Positions 54,501 to 59,462 of a DNA stretch of 64,000 nt are shown here, one piece after another. Under the pieces are notes generated by a model. The model was not told the DNA's origin and did not search any database. It worked only from the letters and a program-made list of their open reading frames with translations. The translations under genes were made by a program, and so were the position numbers. The stretch is from Ceriagrion tenellum (taxonomy: Eukaryota > Arthropoda > Insecta > Odonata > Coenagrionidae): positions 73,520,123-73,584,122 of the forward strand of contig OY720636.1 of the NCBI GenBank assembly GCA_963169105.1, read 5' to 3'. Position 1 is the first letter of the stretch. Each line of letters opens with the position of its first letter.

Positions 54501-55454
54501 GAACATATGTGATTGGTTTGACTATCATTGGTAATTAATTTTGAACATCTTCAACCAATTGTAGGTCACCATTATTCATTGGGAATGGGTCAAATTATAA
54601 GCTCCAAACTCATTTTGTTGCTGAACATGGCATCAACTGAAATGTGTGTAGATGTAAACATTTCATCACCCAAACATTGATTGGAGTGAGCTGTTGTGCA
54701 TTTGCTTTTAGTTGAATTCAGTTGTTCAGTAGCTGTAATTACCCTCTAACACTCACCTCCTAACTGCATATAATGCTGAAAGAAATTTTAATGGATATTT
54801 GATTGAAAGATAGTGTGGCATTCGAAGCTTGTGGTTGAAAATGTTCGAAGAAATGGACGTCCCATTTTCCTGGCAAATTTAGGCTAGGAAGAATTCTCAC
54901 TTTTCCAGTGGTTTACTGAGATCAGTGTGTGGTCGGGTTTTGAATCCCAGTCAAATCCAATCATTTTTTTTCATGGTTAACTATATATTCCCTTTGGTGA
55001 TAAACTTTGCAACCATTCTCTTGACTGCATTCATATTGTTTCAGTAGGCTTTGACCAGAAAGTGGGTGGTTGGAGTTCAAATCTCCGTCAAATCAAATGG
55101 TGTATTTCCTGGCAAATTTCATCCTTTTTGGTGTGTAGATGCCTTTCTTAAGCTTTTGATCCCTTAGTATGATGAAGCACTCCCTTAAGGTTCTGTTTCC
55201 CTGTCATGTTTCTCTGCATGTTTACTCTCATACATTTTTATGATACATTTAGGAATTTTTCAGCTATTGATGGGTTCTTATCTGTAGATGTATCATTAAA
55301 TTACGATTTCTTATCTGTAGGTATGCCGCATTAGGACCAGGTGGGCCTCCACCTCAAGGACCGGGCCTTCATCAGTTTGCCCTCTATCCATCCCCAGGTG
55401 CACCTGCACAGTCAGCATTAGGACAACTAGAGAGAGAAAGGCTTGAAAGATTGG
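208..55454 (+). CDS. Gug: Atrophin/RERE-family corepressor, 15 internal exons
   Basis: This is a partial gene for the nuclear corepressor Atrophin (Grunge in Drosophila, RERE in vertebrates), which in this family bridges nuclear receptors and other repressors to histone deacetylases and methyltransferases. Exons: 208-528, 835-933, 1971-2051, 4629-4770, 4936-4971, 5356-5454, 6038-6498, 19207-19449, 20330-20437, 29547-32305, 38175-38394, 42646-42824, 50128-50265, 53183-53392, 55321-55454. All introns are GT-AG, and the phases agree across every junction, giving 5230 coding bases. Domain order is ELM2 end, SANT, GATA finger, basic linker, Pro/His/Ser-rich disordered region, Atrophin C-terminal block, Arg/Glu-rich helix and poly-Ala. 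The order and the exon-edge motifs match Atrophin orthologues as I know them. The N-terminus and the extreme C-terminus are outside the window. No frameshift or in-frame stop is seen within the exons. Confidence 0.95.
529..834 (+). other. Intron, 306 bp
   Basis: This is a short AT-rich intron with GTACGT donor and a T-rich tract ending TTGCAG. No other feature is seen. Confidence 0.9.
835..933 (+). CDS. Gug: Gug exon B: ELM2 end and SANT start
   Basis: The exon is 33 codons, phase 0 at both ends (TTGCAG acceptor, GTAAGT donor). It encodes the end of ELM2 (HDSGYDPGKALQALVKCPVP) and the first helix of the SANT domain (KKWSEEET, with the conserved Trp). It is followed directly in frame by KRFVKGL in the next exon. 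Confidence 0.95.
934..1970 (+). other. Intron, 1.0 kb
   Basis: This AT-rich intron ends in a long T-tract and TTACAG. I see no element with recognisable ends or coding content. Confidence 0.85.
1971..2051 (+). CDS. Gug: Gug exon C: SANT helix 2
   Basis: The exon is 27 codons, phase 0 at both ends (GTTACAG acceptor, GTAAGT donor). The product KRFVKGLRQFGKNFFRIRKD is the core of the Atrophin SANT domain, including the FGKNF turn. In this family SANT and ELM2 together bind histone-modifying enzymes. Confidence 0.95.
2052..4628 (+). other. Intron, 2.6 kb, with a Penelope-like remnant
   Basis: The intron has GTAAGT donor and ATTACAG acceptor. Apart from the Penelope-like endonuclease remnant at 2770-3122 (minus), I see AT-rich sequence without coding signs. 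The stretch 3123-4628 holds nothing I can name. Confidence 0.8.
2770..3122 (-). mobile_element. Penelope-like element, GIY-YIG endonuclease remnant
   Basis: On the minus strand, a reading frame of about 95 to 115 codons contains DLYKIYNGETGHMIEERIKE followed by CIRLIHLEKPATAEHS and, near its end, MKEVIDIHLEPNKINRESG. This pattern (a degenerate GIY, then a YIGET-like block, a later AEHS, and an EAIEI-type end with Asn-rich tail) matches the GIY-YIG endonuclease domain at the C-terminus of Penelope-like retroelements. The YIG core reads YNG, so the domain is probably inactive. No reverse transcriptase part is visible nearby, so this is a truncated copy in a Gug intron. Confidence 0.75.
4629..4770 (+). 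CDS. Gug: Gug exon D: SANT end and basic stretch
   Basis: The exon is 142 bases, starts phase 0 after TTACAG and ends with one base of a codon before GTAAGT. It encodes PELVEFYYLWKKTPG, the third SANT helix, and then a highly basic segment (RPHRRNRRQGSLRRIRNTRN) that could act as a nuclear localisation or nucleic-acid-binding patch. The layout matches Atrophin and RERE. Confidence 0.95.
4936..4971 (+). CDS. Gug: Gug microexon E, 36 bp
   Basis: A 36 base exon between TTTTCAG and GTAAGT encodes a Ser/Pro linker (VGSSRPNSKEH). It keeps the phase (one base in, one base out), so it could be skipped without breaking the frame. Adjacent introns are short (165 and 384 bp). Confidence 0.85.
5356..5454 (+). 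CDS. Gug: Gug exon F: acidic stretch and first half of GATA zinc finger
   Basis: The exon is 99 bases. It encodes an acidic Ser/Asp segment (SVSEDDNSEDDSDSRDHAGY) and then CQNC, the first cysteine pair of the GATA-type finger. The donor is A|GTAAGA, one base into a codon. The finger is completed in the exon at 6038. Confidence 0.95.
5455..6037 (+). other. Intron, 583 bp, within the GATA finger
   Basis: This AT-rich intron splits the zinc finger between its two Cys pairs. No other feature is seen. Confidence 0.9.
6038..6498 (+). CDS. Gug: Gug exon G: second half of GATA finger and linker
   Basis: The exon is 461 bases, starting after TATTCAAG and ending phase 0 before GTAAAA, a weaker donor. 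It supplies CLDC, so with the previous exon the finger is C-X2-C-X18-C-X2-C, the Atrophin/RERE spacing. KKHGELP follows, then about 100 residues rich in Asn, Pro, Gly and Ser, ending in a basic RMRTRTRAKEM tail. The linker is low-complexity and poorly conserved in this family. Confidence 0.93.
7799..8318 (-). mobile_element. LINE 3' part: end of reverse-transcriptase ORF
   Basis: On the minus strand, in shifted frames, this segment encodes LVRPILEYGQILWSPFYNSH followed by RRIENVQKQFL, then a C-terminal block with FLHKLIHNDINSPYLLEQI and FHIPSKTTR. This is the region downstream of the catalytic core in Jockey/CR1-type LINE ORF2 proteins. Between 8180 and 8318 the frame LDLGIYFESDLSFNFHVHHI is the piece that should follow the catalytic domain. 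The segment is the 3' half of the LINE that continues at 10953. Frameshifts show it is dead. Confidence 0.8.
8322..10949. mobile_element. 2.6 kb TIR element inserted in the LINE (Harbinger-like termini?)
   Basis: The element has 16 bp perfect terminal inverted repeats (GGCTGCTATTCTGAAT) and a 3 bp ATT duplication (8319-8321 and 10950-10952). Subterminal regions at both ends carry many copies of AATAGC/GCTATT in both orientations. GG-starting TIRs with a 3 bp target duplication suggest PIF/Harbinger, but the usual duplication there is TWA and I recognise no transposase, so this is only a guess. A reading frame at 10428-10799 (minus) and one at 8800-9123 (plus) are open but match nothing I know. 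The interior holds a direct duplication of about 745 bp. Confidence 0.7.
9108..10607. repeat. Direct duplication of about 745 bp inside the TIR element
   Basis: Two copies lie end to end, 9108-9852 and 9853 to about 10607. Both begin GATTTTCAAGAGGCTAATTG and share the later landmarks CCAAACGTCGTCTGCTCAGT and ACAAACATCGCCAGCC in the same order and spacing. They differ by substitutions and small indels, so the duplication is not recent. Confidence 0.85.
10953..13202 (-). mobile_element. LINE (Jockey/CR1-like) pseudogene: endonuclease and reverse transcriptase
   Basis: On the minus strand, 12639-13202 encodes an endonuclease/exonuclease/phosphatase-type domain (FTETWLTDDIHDAELGF, then GRGILIAIENNIN). 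Where the family has GDFN it reads GDTTF. Further along, 11556-11840 has SLDISKGMGPDEIPPILLKN, 11330-11410 has the motif A region reading PFDKVNH instead of AFD, and 11069-11290 has SGVLQGSHLGPLLFIVFITD and then YADN in place of the catalytic YADD. Just before 10953 comes NIKKCLTISYFRKQNPIKYI. Several frameshifts and the lost catalytic Asp mark a dead copy of LINE ORF2. Confidence 0.85.
13413..13504. repeat. Inverted repeat, 18 bp arms
   Basis: Arms GAAATTCTAGCGTTAATA (13413-13430) and TATTAATGCTAGAATTTC (13487-13504) are complementary at 17 of 18 positions, separated by 56 bases. The origin is unknown. Confidence 0.6.
13771..13894. repeat. Triple palindrome at exactly 44 bp period, ending GGGTTAA
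   Basis: The 16 bp palindrome GTCGGCTATAGCCGAC occurs at 13815 and 13859, with a one-base variant at 13771. Starts are exactly 44 bases apart. The shared flank ACATTC follows each. The array ends CGCTAAAGGGTTAA at 13894, which looks like the right end of a piggyBac-type TTAA element. I could not find the matching left end. Confidence 0.75.
14755..16490 (-). pseudogene. piggyBac-family transposase, broken
   Basis: On the minus strand the pieces run in the right order. First comes an acidic N-terminus (16265-16490). Next is a block with MVAELNAFIACTLNMGL and SVDESLVGTKNHMQLLQYIP, which holds the first catalytic Asp. Then KGYHIFMDNFFTSVPLAEYL carries the second Asp, and SYNDYMGGIDTSDMMLYTYL around 15115-15200 carries the third. 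The piece LTSEKRPLSR-SIIEELGREW follows, and a Cys-rich end (CCVCS, CAKCNKGLHGECFHKHVC) closes the protein. Frameshifts near 16041, 15655, 15270 and 15060 break it. A GGGTTAA at 17550-17556 could be its right terminus. No matching TTAACCC left end is seen. It is PGBD4-like in overall look. Confidence 0.88.
19207..19449 (+). CDS. Gug: Gug exon H: Gly/Val/Pro-rich linker
   Basis: The exon is 81 codons, phase 0 at both ends (CGCCCAG acceptor, GTATTC donor). It begins NSKGHHHHRPGA, continues with a Val/Gly/Pro-rich stretch and ends in a Ser-rich segment and a basic DKGKKK tail. No domain is recognised. Placement rests on the in-frame junctions and on the basic tail continuing in the next exon. 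Confidence 0.88.
19450..20329 (+). other. Intron, 880 bp
   Basis: This AT-rich intron ends TCTGCAG. No other feature is seen. Confidence 0.85.
20330..20437 (+). CDS. Gug: Gug exon I: basic/acidic linker, putative NLS
   Basis: The exon is 36 codons, phase 0 at both ends (TCTGCAG acceptor, GTAATT donor). The product contains GKTRKRSRSSQAEGENDEDK and then FKRQRPE. Two basic clusters around an acidic run fit a bipartite nuclear localisation signal. It joins in frame to SPGESATSDS of the large exon. Confidence 0.9.
20715..22213. mobile_element. 1.5 kb TIR element with a tandem array
   Basis: Inverted termini CACTGCATAAGGACG (20715-20729) and its complement (22199-22213) bound the element. Flanks on both sides contain TTTTGATAGATG or TTTTGGATAGATG, which may be the remains of the target. 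No transposase is recognised, so this is a non-autonomous element of uncertain superfamily. Its centre holds the 117 bp tandem array at 21526-21845. Confidence 0.65.
21526..21845. repeat. Tandem array, about 117 bp period, nearly three units
   Basis: The phrase GGAATAGCATA(T/C)(G/A)CTGGGAATG followed by TCAAAACAAAGG occurs at 21526, 21644 and 21760, giving steps of 118 and 116. Each unit ends in a variant of CACTGAACACAGTCTCTCTC. Units differ by about 10 to 15 percent and the last is shortened. Confidence 0.85.
25548..25660. repeat. AT-only low-complexity tract
   Basis: This is a run of about 110 bases almost entirely A and T, made of TTTA and TTAA steps, inside the 4.7 kb element. Confidence 0.8.
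25895..26342. mobile_element. hAT-type MITE, 448 bp
   Basis: Termini TAGGGATGGACC and GGTCCATCCCTA are inverted. They continue into a region of repeated GATACC/GGTATC steps at both ends. The flanks ATTAAAAC (25887-25894) and TTTAAAAC (26343-26350) are an 8 bp target duplication with one mismatch, as expected for hAT. No coding capacity is seen. It is nested in the pogo-like element. Confidence 0.8.
26783..27405. mobile_element. Long-TIR MITE, about 620 bp
   Basis: The left arm starting ACTATCCGTTGCAAAATTCC and the right arm ending GGAATTTTGCAATGGATAGT (near 27401) form inverted repeats of roughly 75 to 80 bp. The arms share TTTGAAGACTAATATCTCAAA at the core. The interior contains CGGATGCATCGCAATTACGG. 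A second copy of most of this sequence, without the right arm, lies at 57836-58360. Confidence 0.75.
28858..28901. repeat. Perfect 44 bp palindrome
   Basis: Two 22 bp arms meet with no spacer at ACCGGT (centre 28879/28880). Each arm contains GGCAAGCCATGACCCACC or its complement. The motif GGTGGGTCA or a close variant recurs nearby at 28836-28845 and about 28926-28935, so the palindrome sits in a small cluster of related sites. Confidence 0.9.
29547..32305 (+). CDS. Gug: Gug exon J: large disordered Pro/His/Ser-rich exon
   Basis: The exon is 2759 bases, starting phase 0 after TATTTCAG and ending two bases into a codon before GTGAGT. It encodes about 919 residues. First come acidic and Pro-rich parts (PPPPPPPLPPPP), then a run of psi-K-x-E sites. 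QNLKIKQEIIGPPD follows, then a poly-Ala block (AAVAAAAAAAAAHPYPPYGY), many His runs and Ser/Thr tracts. It ends in SPTHVPRGPSPEPKIEDTEC and HRSQSA, the start of the highly conserved Atrophin C-terminal block, continued by IFLRHWNRG in the next exon. The repressor Pro/His tracts are variable among orthologues. The ends are conserved, which anchors the assignment. Confidence 0.95.
32960..33102 (-). mobile_element. Gypsy pol C-terminal end
   Basis: On the minus strand this piece encodes a Ser/Thr/Pro-rich tail (SSDPQNSPTPKAV) and then, one frame over, GRIRKPVIKLNM before a stop. An RxxRIRKPxxxLNL-type ending is typical of integrase C-termini in Gypsy/Ty3 elements. It is the continuation of the fragment at 36202, separated by the Tigger insertion. 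Sequence between about 32640 and 32960 may be the LTR side, but I could not define an LTR. Confidence 0.6.
34314..34613. mobile_element. 300 bp piggyBac-type MITE flanked by TTAA
   Basis: Termini CCCTTTCGCTGC (34314) and GCAGCGAAAGGG (to 34613) are perfect inverted repeats of 12 bp and extend with mismatches. TTAA lies exactly on both sides (34310-34313 and 34614-34617). The interior carries short palindromes around TACGTTC/GAACGTA. It is non-coding and sits inside the Tigger element. Confidence 0.88.
36060..36104. repeat. Perfect hairpin, 21 bp arms and 3 base loop
   Basis: The left arm (36060-36080, ATGTAAAATGACCTCTGTTT plus T) and right arm (36084-36104) are exact complements around CCG. 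It lies near the right end of the Tigger element and may be a subterminal structure. Confidence 0.85.
36202..37560 (-). mobile_element. Gypsy (Ty3) LTR retrotransposon pol remnant
   Basis: On the minus strand, in several frames, the pieces run as follows. At 37380-37560 is a reverse-transcriptase thumb piece with the YLGFVIS pattern. At 37015-37302 is an integrase zinc-binding region (an H-H-C-C pattern ending in SCSTCPAM). At 36662-36910 is the integrase core with the DAYSKW start, the YHPSTNGQAEN end and the second acidic position reading NNG where the family has DNG. At 36388-36735 is the C-terminal part. RNase H and the rest of the reverse transcriptase are absent. Frameshifts and the lost catalytic Asp indicate an inactive copy. 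No envelope gene or clear LTR is seen. Confidence 0.85.
38175..38394 (+). CDS. Gug: Gug exon K: conserved Atrophin block and RE-rich helix
   Basis: The exon is 220 bases, supplying the last base of an Ile codon after TTTATTAG and ending phase 0 before GTGAGT. It encodes FLRHWNRGDFNSCTRTDLTF and KPVPESKLARKREERLRKQV, the signature of the Atrophin C-terminal domain. An Arg/Glu-rich helix and an Ala/Gln-rich tail (AQAQAAAQVAHSAAAQAAAQ) follow. In orthologues this region binds partner repressors. Confidence 0.97.
38395..42645 (+). other. Intron, 4.3 kb, mostly a Tigger element
   Basis: A Tigger element occupies 38749-41409. Just before it are a 13 bp inverted repeat (38683-38695 with 38711-38723) and a 10 bp-arm palindrome (38721-38741). 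From 41410 to 42645 I see AT-rich intron only. Confidence 0.88.
38749..41409 (-). mobile_element. Tigger-type DNA transposon, 2.7 kb
   Basis: Ends CACCCACTCCCCGGTTAACG (left) and, as complement of the right end, AACCCACTCCCCGATTAGCG are inverted and flanked by TA (38747-38748 and 41410-41411). On the minus strand, 40419-40994 is an open 191 codon stretch. It has a CENP-B-type N-terminal HTH (SLGIKLEILRRLDAGQQQ), a second DNA-binding domain (TFTASRGWFNCFKAWYKLHN) and the first catalytic Asp (FNADETGML). At 40223-40444 is VSKDRLTLLLSGNATGDFKL. The second Asp is in LLVLDNTPGHP near 40080-40110. At 39702-40070 is YLPPNTTSILQPMDQGVIST, then an acidic C-terminus. Frameshifts separate these pieces, so the copy is probably dead, although less decayed than the other Tiggers here. 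Confidence 0.9.
42646..42824 (+). CDS. Gug: Gug exon L: KAVTPDKPETPK segment
   Basis: The exon is 179 bases, starting phase 0 after CCATCAG and ending two bases into a codon before GTAATT. The product RKAVTPDKPETPKAPSRGGG continues through a Gly/Ser stretch to TSPYDRFAPRQAYPDTPALR, which is conserved in insect Atrophin. It is completed in frame by SEYARPHAGFSPGG in the next exon. Confidence 0.95.
42940..43190. mobile_element. hAT MITE, 251 bp, with perfect 8 bp target duplication
   Basis: The termini CAGGGGTGGCCAA and TTGGCCACCCCTG are perfect inverted repeats, and ATCTAAAT occurs directly on both sides (42932-42939 and 43191-43198). This terminus and an 8 bp duplication are diagnostic of the hAT superfamily. 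The interior (GCAGCCC, GTGGCCCTC words) is non-coding. Confidence 0.93.
49312..49495 (+). mobile_element. tRNA-derived SINE
   Basis: The head GGCCCCGGTGGCGGCGGGGT carries an A-box-like sequence and GGTTCGAGTCC (49364-49374) is a consensus Pol III B box. It is followed by CCGCCTGGGTAG and a tail with CTGCCCAGGACATGGGTGTT. I reject a functional tRNA because the acceptor arms do not pair well and the sequence continues into a SINE-like body. It is GC-rich compared with its AT-rich surroundings. Exact ends are uncertain. Confidence 0.75.
50128..50265 (+). CDS. Gug: Gug exon M: SEYARPHAGFSPGG segment
   Basis: The exon is 138 bases after ATTTCAG, ending two bases into a codon before GTAAGC. The product is SEYARPHAGFSPGGLSRSGA, then QCIDPMLHYQLNSMYGPGSR and an ER pair that continues into the Arg/Glu-rich exon. 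It matches the conserved C-terminal part of Atrophin. Confidence 0.95.
50266..53182 (+). other. Intron, 2.9 kb, with a pogo-like element
   Basis: The intron contains the truncated pogo/Tigger-like element at 50576 to about 52440. From 52441 to 53182 no feature is seen apart from ordinary intron. Confidence 0.85.
50576..52440 (+). mobile_element. Pogo/Tigger-like element with transposase remnant, 3' end missing
   Basis: The left terminus CAGTAGCTACTCGATAATAT after TA is closely related to that at 23584, and the next 700 bp are alignable with that element. On the plus strand from about 51650 the frame gives LAKKASIIQECERKNTN and then IGRQYGLTSSTMFTILENKD, a CENP-B/pogo N-terminal helix-turn-helix, with a stop between. 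Near 52160, VYNADETALFYNF is the first catalytic Asp region, followed in another frame by AVKGQPCNKMKPFGSTSQSI. No right terminus is found. The copy is decayed. Confidence 0.75.
53183..53392 (+). CDS. Gug: Gug exon N: Arg/Glu-rich helix and poly-Ala
   Basis: The exon is 210 bases after TTGTTTTAG, ending two bases into a codon before GTGAGC. It encodes LELEHLEREKREREIRELRE and EIMNERLKEELMKN, the Arg-Glu dipeptide repeat helix that gives RERE its name. About 15 Ala (GCA, GCT, GCG and GCC mixed) follow, then PNPLDPHWLELHRR. The mixed Ala codons argue against a recent unstable expansion. Confidence 0.96.
53393..55320 (+). other. Intron, 1.9 kb, with SINE-like B boxes
   Basis: At about 54930-54975 GTCGGGTTTTGAATCCCAGT and at about 55060-55100 GGAGTTCAAATCTCCGTCAA are Pol III B-box-like and resemble the loop and arm of the hairpin at 60685. 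Otherwise it is AT-rich with nothing seen. Confidence 0.7.
55321..55454 (+). CDS. Gug: Gug exon O: last exon in the window
   Basis: The exon is 134 bases after TTATCTGTAG, ending one base into a codon before GTGAGT. It encodes RYAALGPGGPPPQGPGLHQF, then a short Pro/Gln-rich stretch and LGQLERERLERLG, a second Arg/Glu-rich helix found in Atrophin. The coding sequence must continue to the right of the window. I saw no further exon before 64000. Confidence 0.93.
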
Positions 55455-56995
55455 GTGAGTTTAGATGAAAAAGGCATCTGCTTTGATATGTAAGGGTTTC
55501 ATTTTGGCCTTGGCCCTCATGTAGAATTTTTATACCTTAATTTTATGCTTTTGTTTATGTCTCACTACCTCAGTGATAATGATCAGGCCTTGGGGTAAAT
55601 CACTTTTCCATGTGCCTTTAATTTGCATTTCAAGTTAACTAAGTTTTTTAAATAATACTTGTAATATCTCTAGTACAATGGATGCATGTCTATTGTGAGT
55701 GCAGTCATTATTCACCATATGGTGTGCCTTTTTATTGAGATTATTTTGCTGTCGTGCATATTCTAATGCTCTTTCCTTGTACGAGACTATTTGTTTAGAG
55801 GTATTGAAATACCTAAATATTTTACGCTAAATCAGAGTTAAGCAGTGGGCAAAGAGAGGGTGACTATCAGGATTTTTTGGCAATTTCATCTGTTTTGCTG
55901 AATATCATATAGGGCAGCTTTTATTGATACTATCTTTAATGCTGTCATAAATATTGCGTCTTCTTGTATTCAAGGATAATGTATTATATCGGTTCTATTA
56001 AGATAATTGAATGTTTATACACATCCAACACGGCAAGTTGAATGGTACTGATTACTATTGGACAATAAATAGTATTTTCTCTTACATTCCTGGATATTAA
56101 GGGAGATTTAATTTCACTTGGTGCAGTGCCAAATTACAATTTCTCTCAAACTTTTCTCAAAACTTAGTAATGAAATATTTTTGTGCATCAAAAGGTACTA
56201 CTTAAATTGTCAGCTGATCTTTTTCGATAGAAATGTGTGGAAATACACCATGAGTATGGGAAAAACTCAAATGGTATTTTGCTTTATCCATTTTGGTACT
56301 GATCCGAGGTATATTCATAAATTTAATCATTCTTCTAACATTCATTTGTTGCTATATTTAACCTTTTGTTTGGTTAAGTTTTACTGGGTGTATTTATTAG
56401 TATTTCATCCTTCATCCCTCTTATGACTTACTCTACTGAAGGCATCATATTTTGGTAAATTTGTGCTTTACAGGCCCCGAGAAAAAATTTTTTTCAACCC
56501 CTAAAAATCAATGTATTTCAATGAAACTTTTATGGAGGGAAGTGCATGCAAGCGGACGTTTTTCAGTGAAAAAAGAATTGAGTAAAGTGCGTAAATACCA
56601 TTTCAACAGGAGTTTGAACATGGGAGGTGTTGCTTTCGGTGACCATATTGCCTATTTTCCATAGATGGCGCAGTCATTGAGGGACTTTCACATCTGACAT
56701 AGAGTTCACAGAAAGGCGGATTTGCAAGATATTAGGAAAATCCCACTCCCGGTAAAGAAGGTTACAGGCTTGTGGAGTGAAACAGGGGTGCTGGGGTGGG
56801 ATGGAATGCGACCTCCAAATAGCCACTTTCGAAGGTGTTAATGCCTATTTTGTCACTTTTCAAGTCACTTTTCTCCATTTCCTTACCCAGATAACACCTT
56901 TTTCTGTATTTCCTCAACCCGCAACCTTTCTTTCAACTACTTTTTAGTCACTTTTCCTACATTACAGGGAGATTTAATGTAGAAAATACATGTTT

Positions 56996-57550
56996 CTACA
57001 TGCTTCCACCTCCGATTTCTGCACTTTTAATGACCAACCATCCCAATGGAGATTGTTTTCTAGAAATTATGCATTTCTAAAAGGTTACAACTCTGATTTT
57101 TACCCTTTTTATGACCAATGGTCCCGAGGGAGATTTTTTTCCAGGAATTATGCATTACTGCATGTAATAATCATGTCTGTTGGTGATTGTAATGGTAGAA
57201 ATCGGAGTTGTGAGAATGTAGAAACGAATATTTTCTCGGAAAAAATTTCCCTTGGGACAGTTTGTGATTATAAAGGTAGAAATTGGAGGTGTGAGCACGT
57301 GGAAACACATTTTCTCCAAAAAAATCTCCCTCGGGAGGGTTGGACATTAAAAGGGTAAAAATCGGAGTTGTAAGCATGTATAGATGCATATTTTCTGGGA
57401 ATAGTTATCTCCCTTGGGAGAGTTGGTCATTTAAAGGGAAATAATCAGAGTTGTAAGCTTGTAGAGAGACATAATTTCTAGAAAAAAATCTCCCTTGGAA
57501 CGGTTGGTCATTAAAAGGGTACAATTGGGAAGTGGAAGCATGAAGAAACG
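56996..57550. repeat. 81 bp tandem units, two inverted then four forward
   Basis: The landmark CTCCCTTGGGAG and variants occurs at about 57251, 57331, 57412 and 57493 (steps of 80 to 81). In opposite orientation it occurs at 57041 and 57121 (step 80). Units also share AAATCGGAGTTGTAAGCATG and GGTCATTAAAAGGGTA or their complements. The array is thus itself a large inverted repeat. Confidence 0.8.
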
Positions 57551-57554
57551 TATA

Positions 57555-59462
57555 CCATATAAACTCGTGTAAGAGGTGCACCTTTTTTCCCAGAAGTCAT
57601 GGCCGAAAATGAGGGTGCGCCTCTTACACGAATTTTTTATCTGCCTGCCTTACTTTCAAGTCCCCAAAGAGCTGAGTGACCTTGGTGCTCTGCATGAGTC
57701 ATCAAGGGGAGGGGGTCGTTTGCTCGCTTGTTTAGGGGGGATGTCGTTGACTAAAACTTGACAAGGCGAAGGTGTGGGGTGCAATTTGAGTACAGCGATT
57801 GGTTGTACAAAAAGTGCAAGCTCCGGAATGCCCCTACTATCCGTTGCAAAATTCCATCAACCAAGTTTGAAGACTAATATCTCAAAGACAGCTCAATCGA
57901 TTATAAAGTGAAGTAGATCAAATCAAAGCTTGCTTATTTCTGCATTGAGTGATGGTATACAAAACGTTTTACCATTTATATTGATTTCAGTGTGTGCTTA
58001 AAAACAGAATTTTAGTGCATTTTTCTGGGTACCCGATGGATGCATCGTATTTACGGCTTCGTAATAACAACACAGATCAAGATATAAAAAATTCCTTTAC
58101 AAATATTGTAGCAAAGATCTTTCTTAACAGTCATATGAAGTTTCATATTATTTAGTGCATTAGTATTTTAGTTTTTGATGAAATTGCAAGACTGCATTAT
58201 TTTCCGTTCCACGCATCCCTGAAAACCTTTGTTTGGACCTTCTTCAAACTGTCTAGTTCATCATCATGAATCCACTTATAAAGTCATAAACGAATTTTTT
58301 GGTTAATCAATATCGATTAACATTTATTTTGGAAAAAGAGCATGCTAAATTGCCAGGAACATGCCTGGAAGAGGAAGGGAGAGGCACATGCTGTTGGGGT
58401 TTAGGGGGTCAGTCCCCCCTGAGGGACTCCTTCCTCTGCCTCTCAAGCAACATTGAGTCACCCTTCTTTCTCAAGTCTGGTATGATGTTTCAACCTGTTC
58501 CCCCCCTCCCCCACCCCCCTCTTAAGCGAATGTAAGATGATCCCAACCTCCTCCCCCAAAAACGTCTTACTTAATACTTGATTGGCCCCTTAGAAGTCCG
58601 ACAAGAGTGATCTAGGGAGTAATTACAAAAGTGTCCATGTGCATAAGACAAAAGCCCTCACACCCTCCACCTCCTACGGCTTTGTCACAAAGGTGGAAGA
58701 GAGTGGAAGGGGGAAACAAATTCGTAGCGGCATGGTTTGCCCCCATAGTGTCTGAAAATAGTTCGATTTATAGAGAGCAAGGGTCTACCGTGTTAACGAT
58801 TGCTACCTCAAAAACGAGTTATGATGGATGTTCTTCACGTATGGTATAGAAGACAGATGTCGCCAGAGGTTGACCGTATTAACATTTGCATATTCAATCC
58901 TTTTTCTCGCCCATATAAGTTCCGTGAATACAGCGGAACATAGCCCAGGAAACAAATGAAACGGGACTTGCGATGTTTGTTGGGCTGTGGGCTACATCAC
59001 CTTCTTGACTCTCCACCAGAGGCCACCAGCATGTTAACAAGGGATAAATGCTTTAAATTCCATAGCCAGTTATTATTTCTTTCAAATTTTGATTATTCAC
59101 CTTTTGATGTCATATCTATGCCTTATCGTTCGTTTTTTACATGGCTGACGCTTGGGTATTTTGCTTTTAATGTGTTTGCATTCCCGCTCATCATCGCTTA
59201 CAGCAAAATATAATTTGTAAAAGTGAAATACAGTTTAAAAGACCCATACTCACAGCGACTACGACTTGTGCATTGGGAAAATGGTGGAGGAAAACGGCAT
59301 TAAAAGTCAGAGCTCGGTGTGACTGTCTGGAAGGCATTGATAATGGCCGAAAGTTCGAAGTTAGGTCTGCAAAACCTCGATAGGAGAAAAAAAAGCCACA
59401 AAATTTTTTCTTCAACTCTTCGCTTAAAAAGAGGGGTGCGCCTCTTACACGCGTTTATACAG
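57555..59462. mobile_element. 1.9 kb TIR element inserted in the fold-back element
   Basis: Left terminus CCATATAAACTCGTGTAAGA and, as complement of the right end, CTGTATAAACGCGTGTAAGA are inverted and flanked by TA (57553-57554 and 59463-59464). Next to both ends is GGTGCGCCTCTTACACG or its complement. A TA duplication fits the mariner/pogo group. No transposase is recognised. It contains the partial copy (57836-58360) of the MITE at 26783. Confidence 0.75.
57836..58360. repeat. Second copy of the 26783 MITE, right arm missing
   Basis: From CTATCCGTTGCAAAATTCCA to TTGCCAGGAACATGCCTG this region aligns with 26783 to about 27315 over more than 500 bp. Shared words include CTCAATCGATT, ATGGATGCATCG and TTCATCATCATGAATCCACT or near variants. 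The inverted right arm is absent. Confidence 0.85.

Noticed and set aside
56118..56664. Possible further Gug exon after 55454
   Set aside because: The frames here do not follow the one-base phase of the previous exon with a credible acceptor and do not resemble Atrophin.
57555..59462. Several open frames of 60 to 85 codons here
   Set aside because: No motif and no agreement between neighbours; they lie in a non-coding TIR element.
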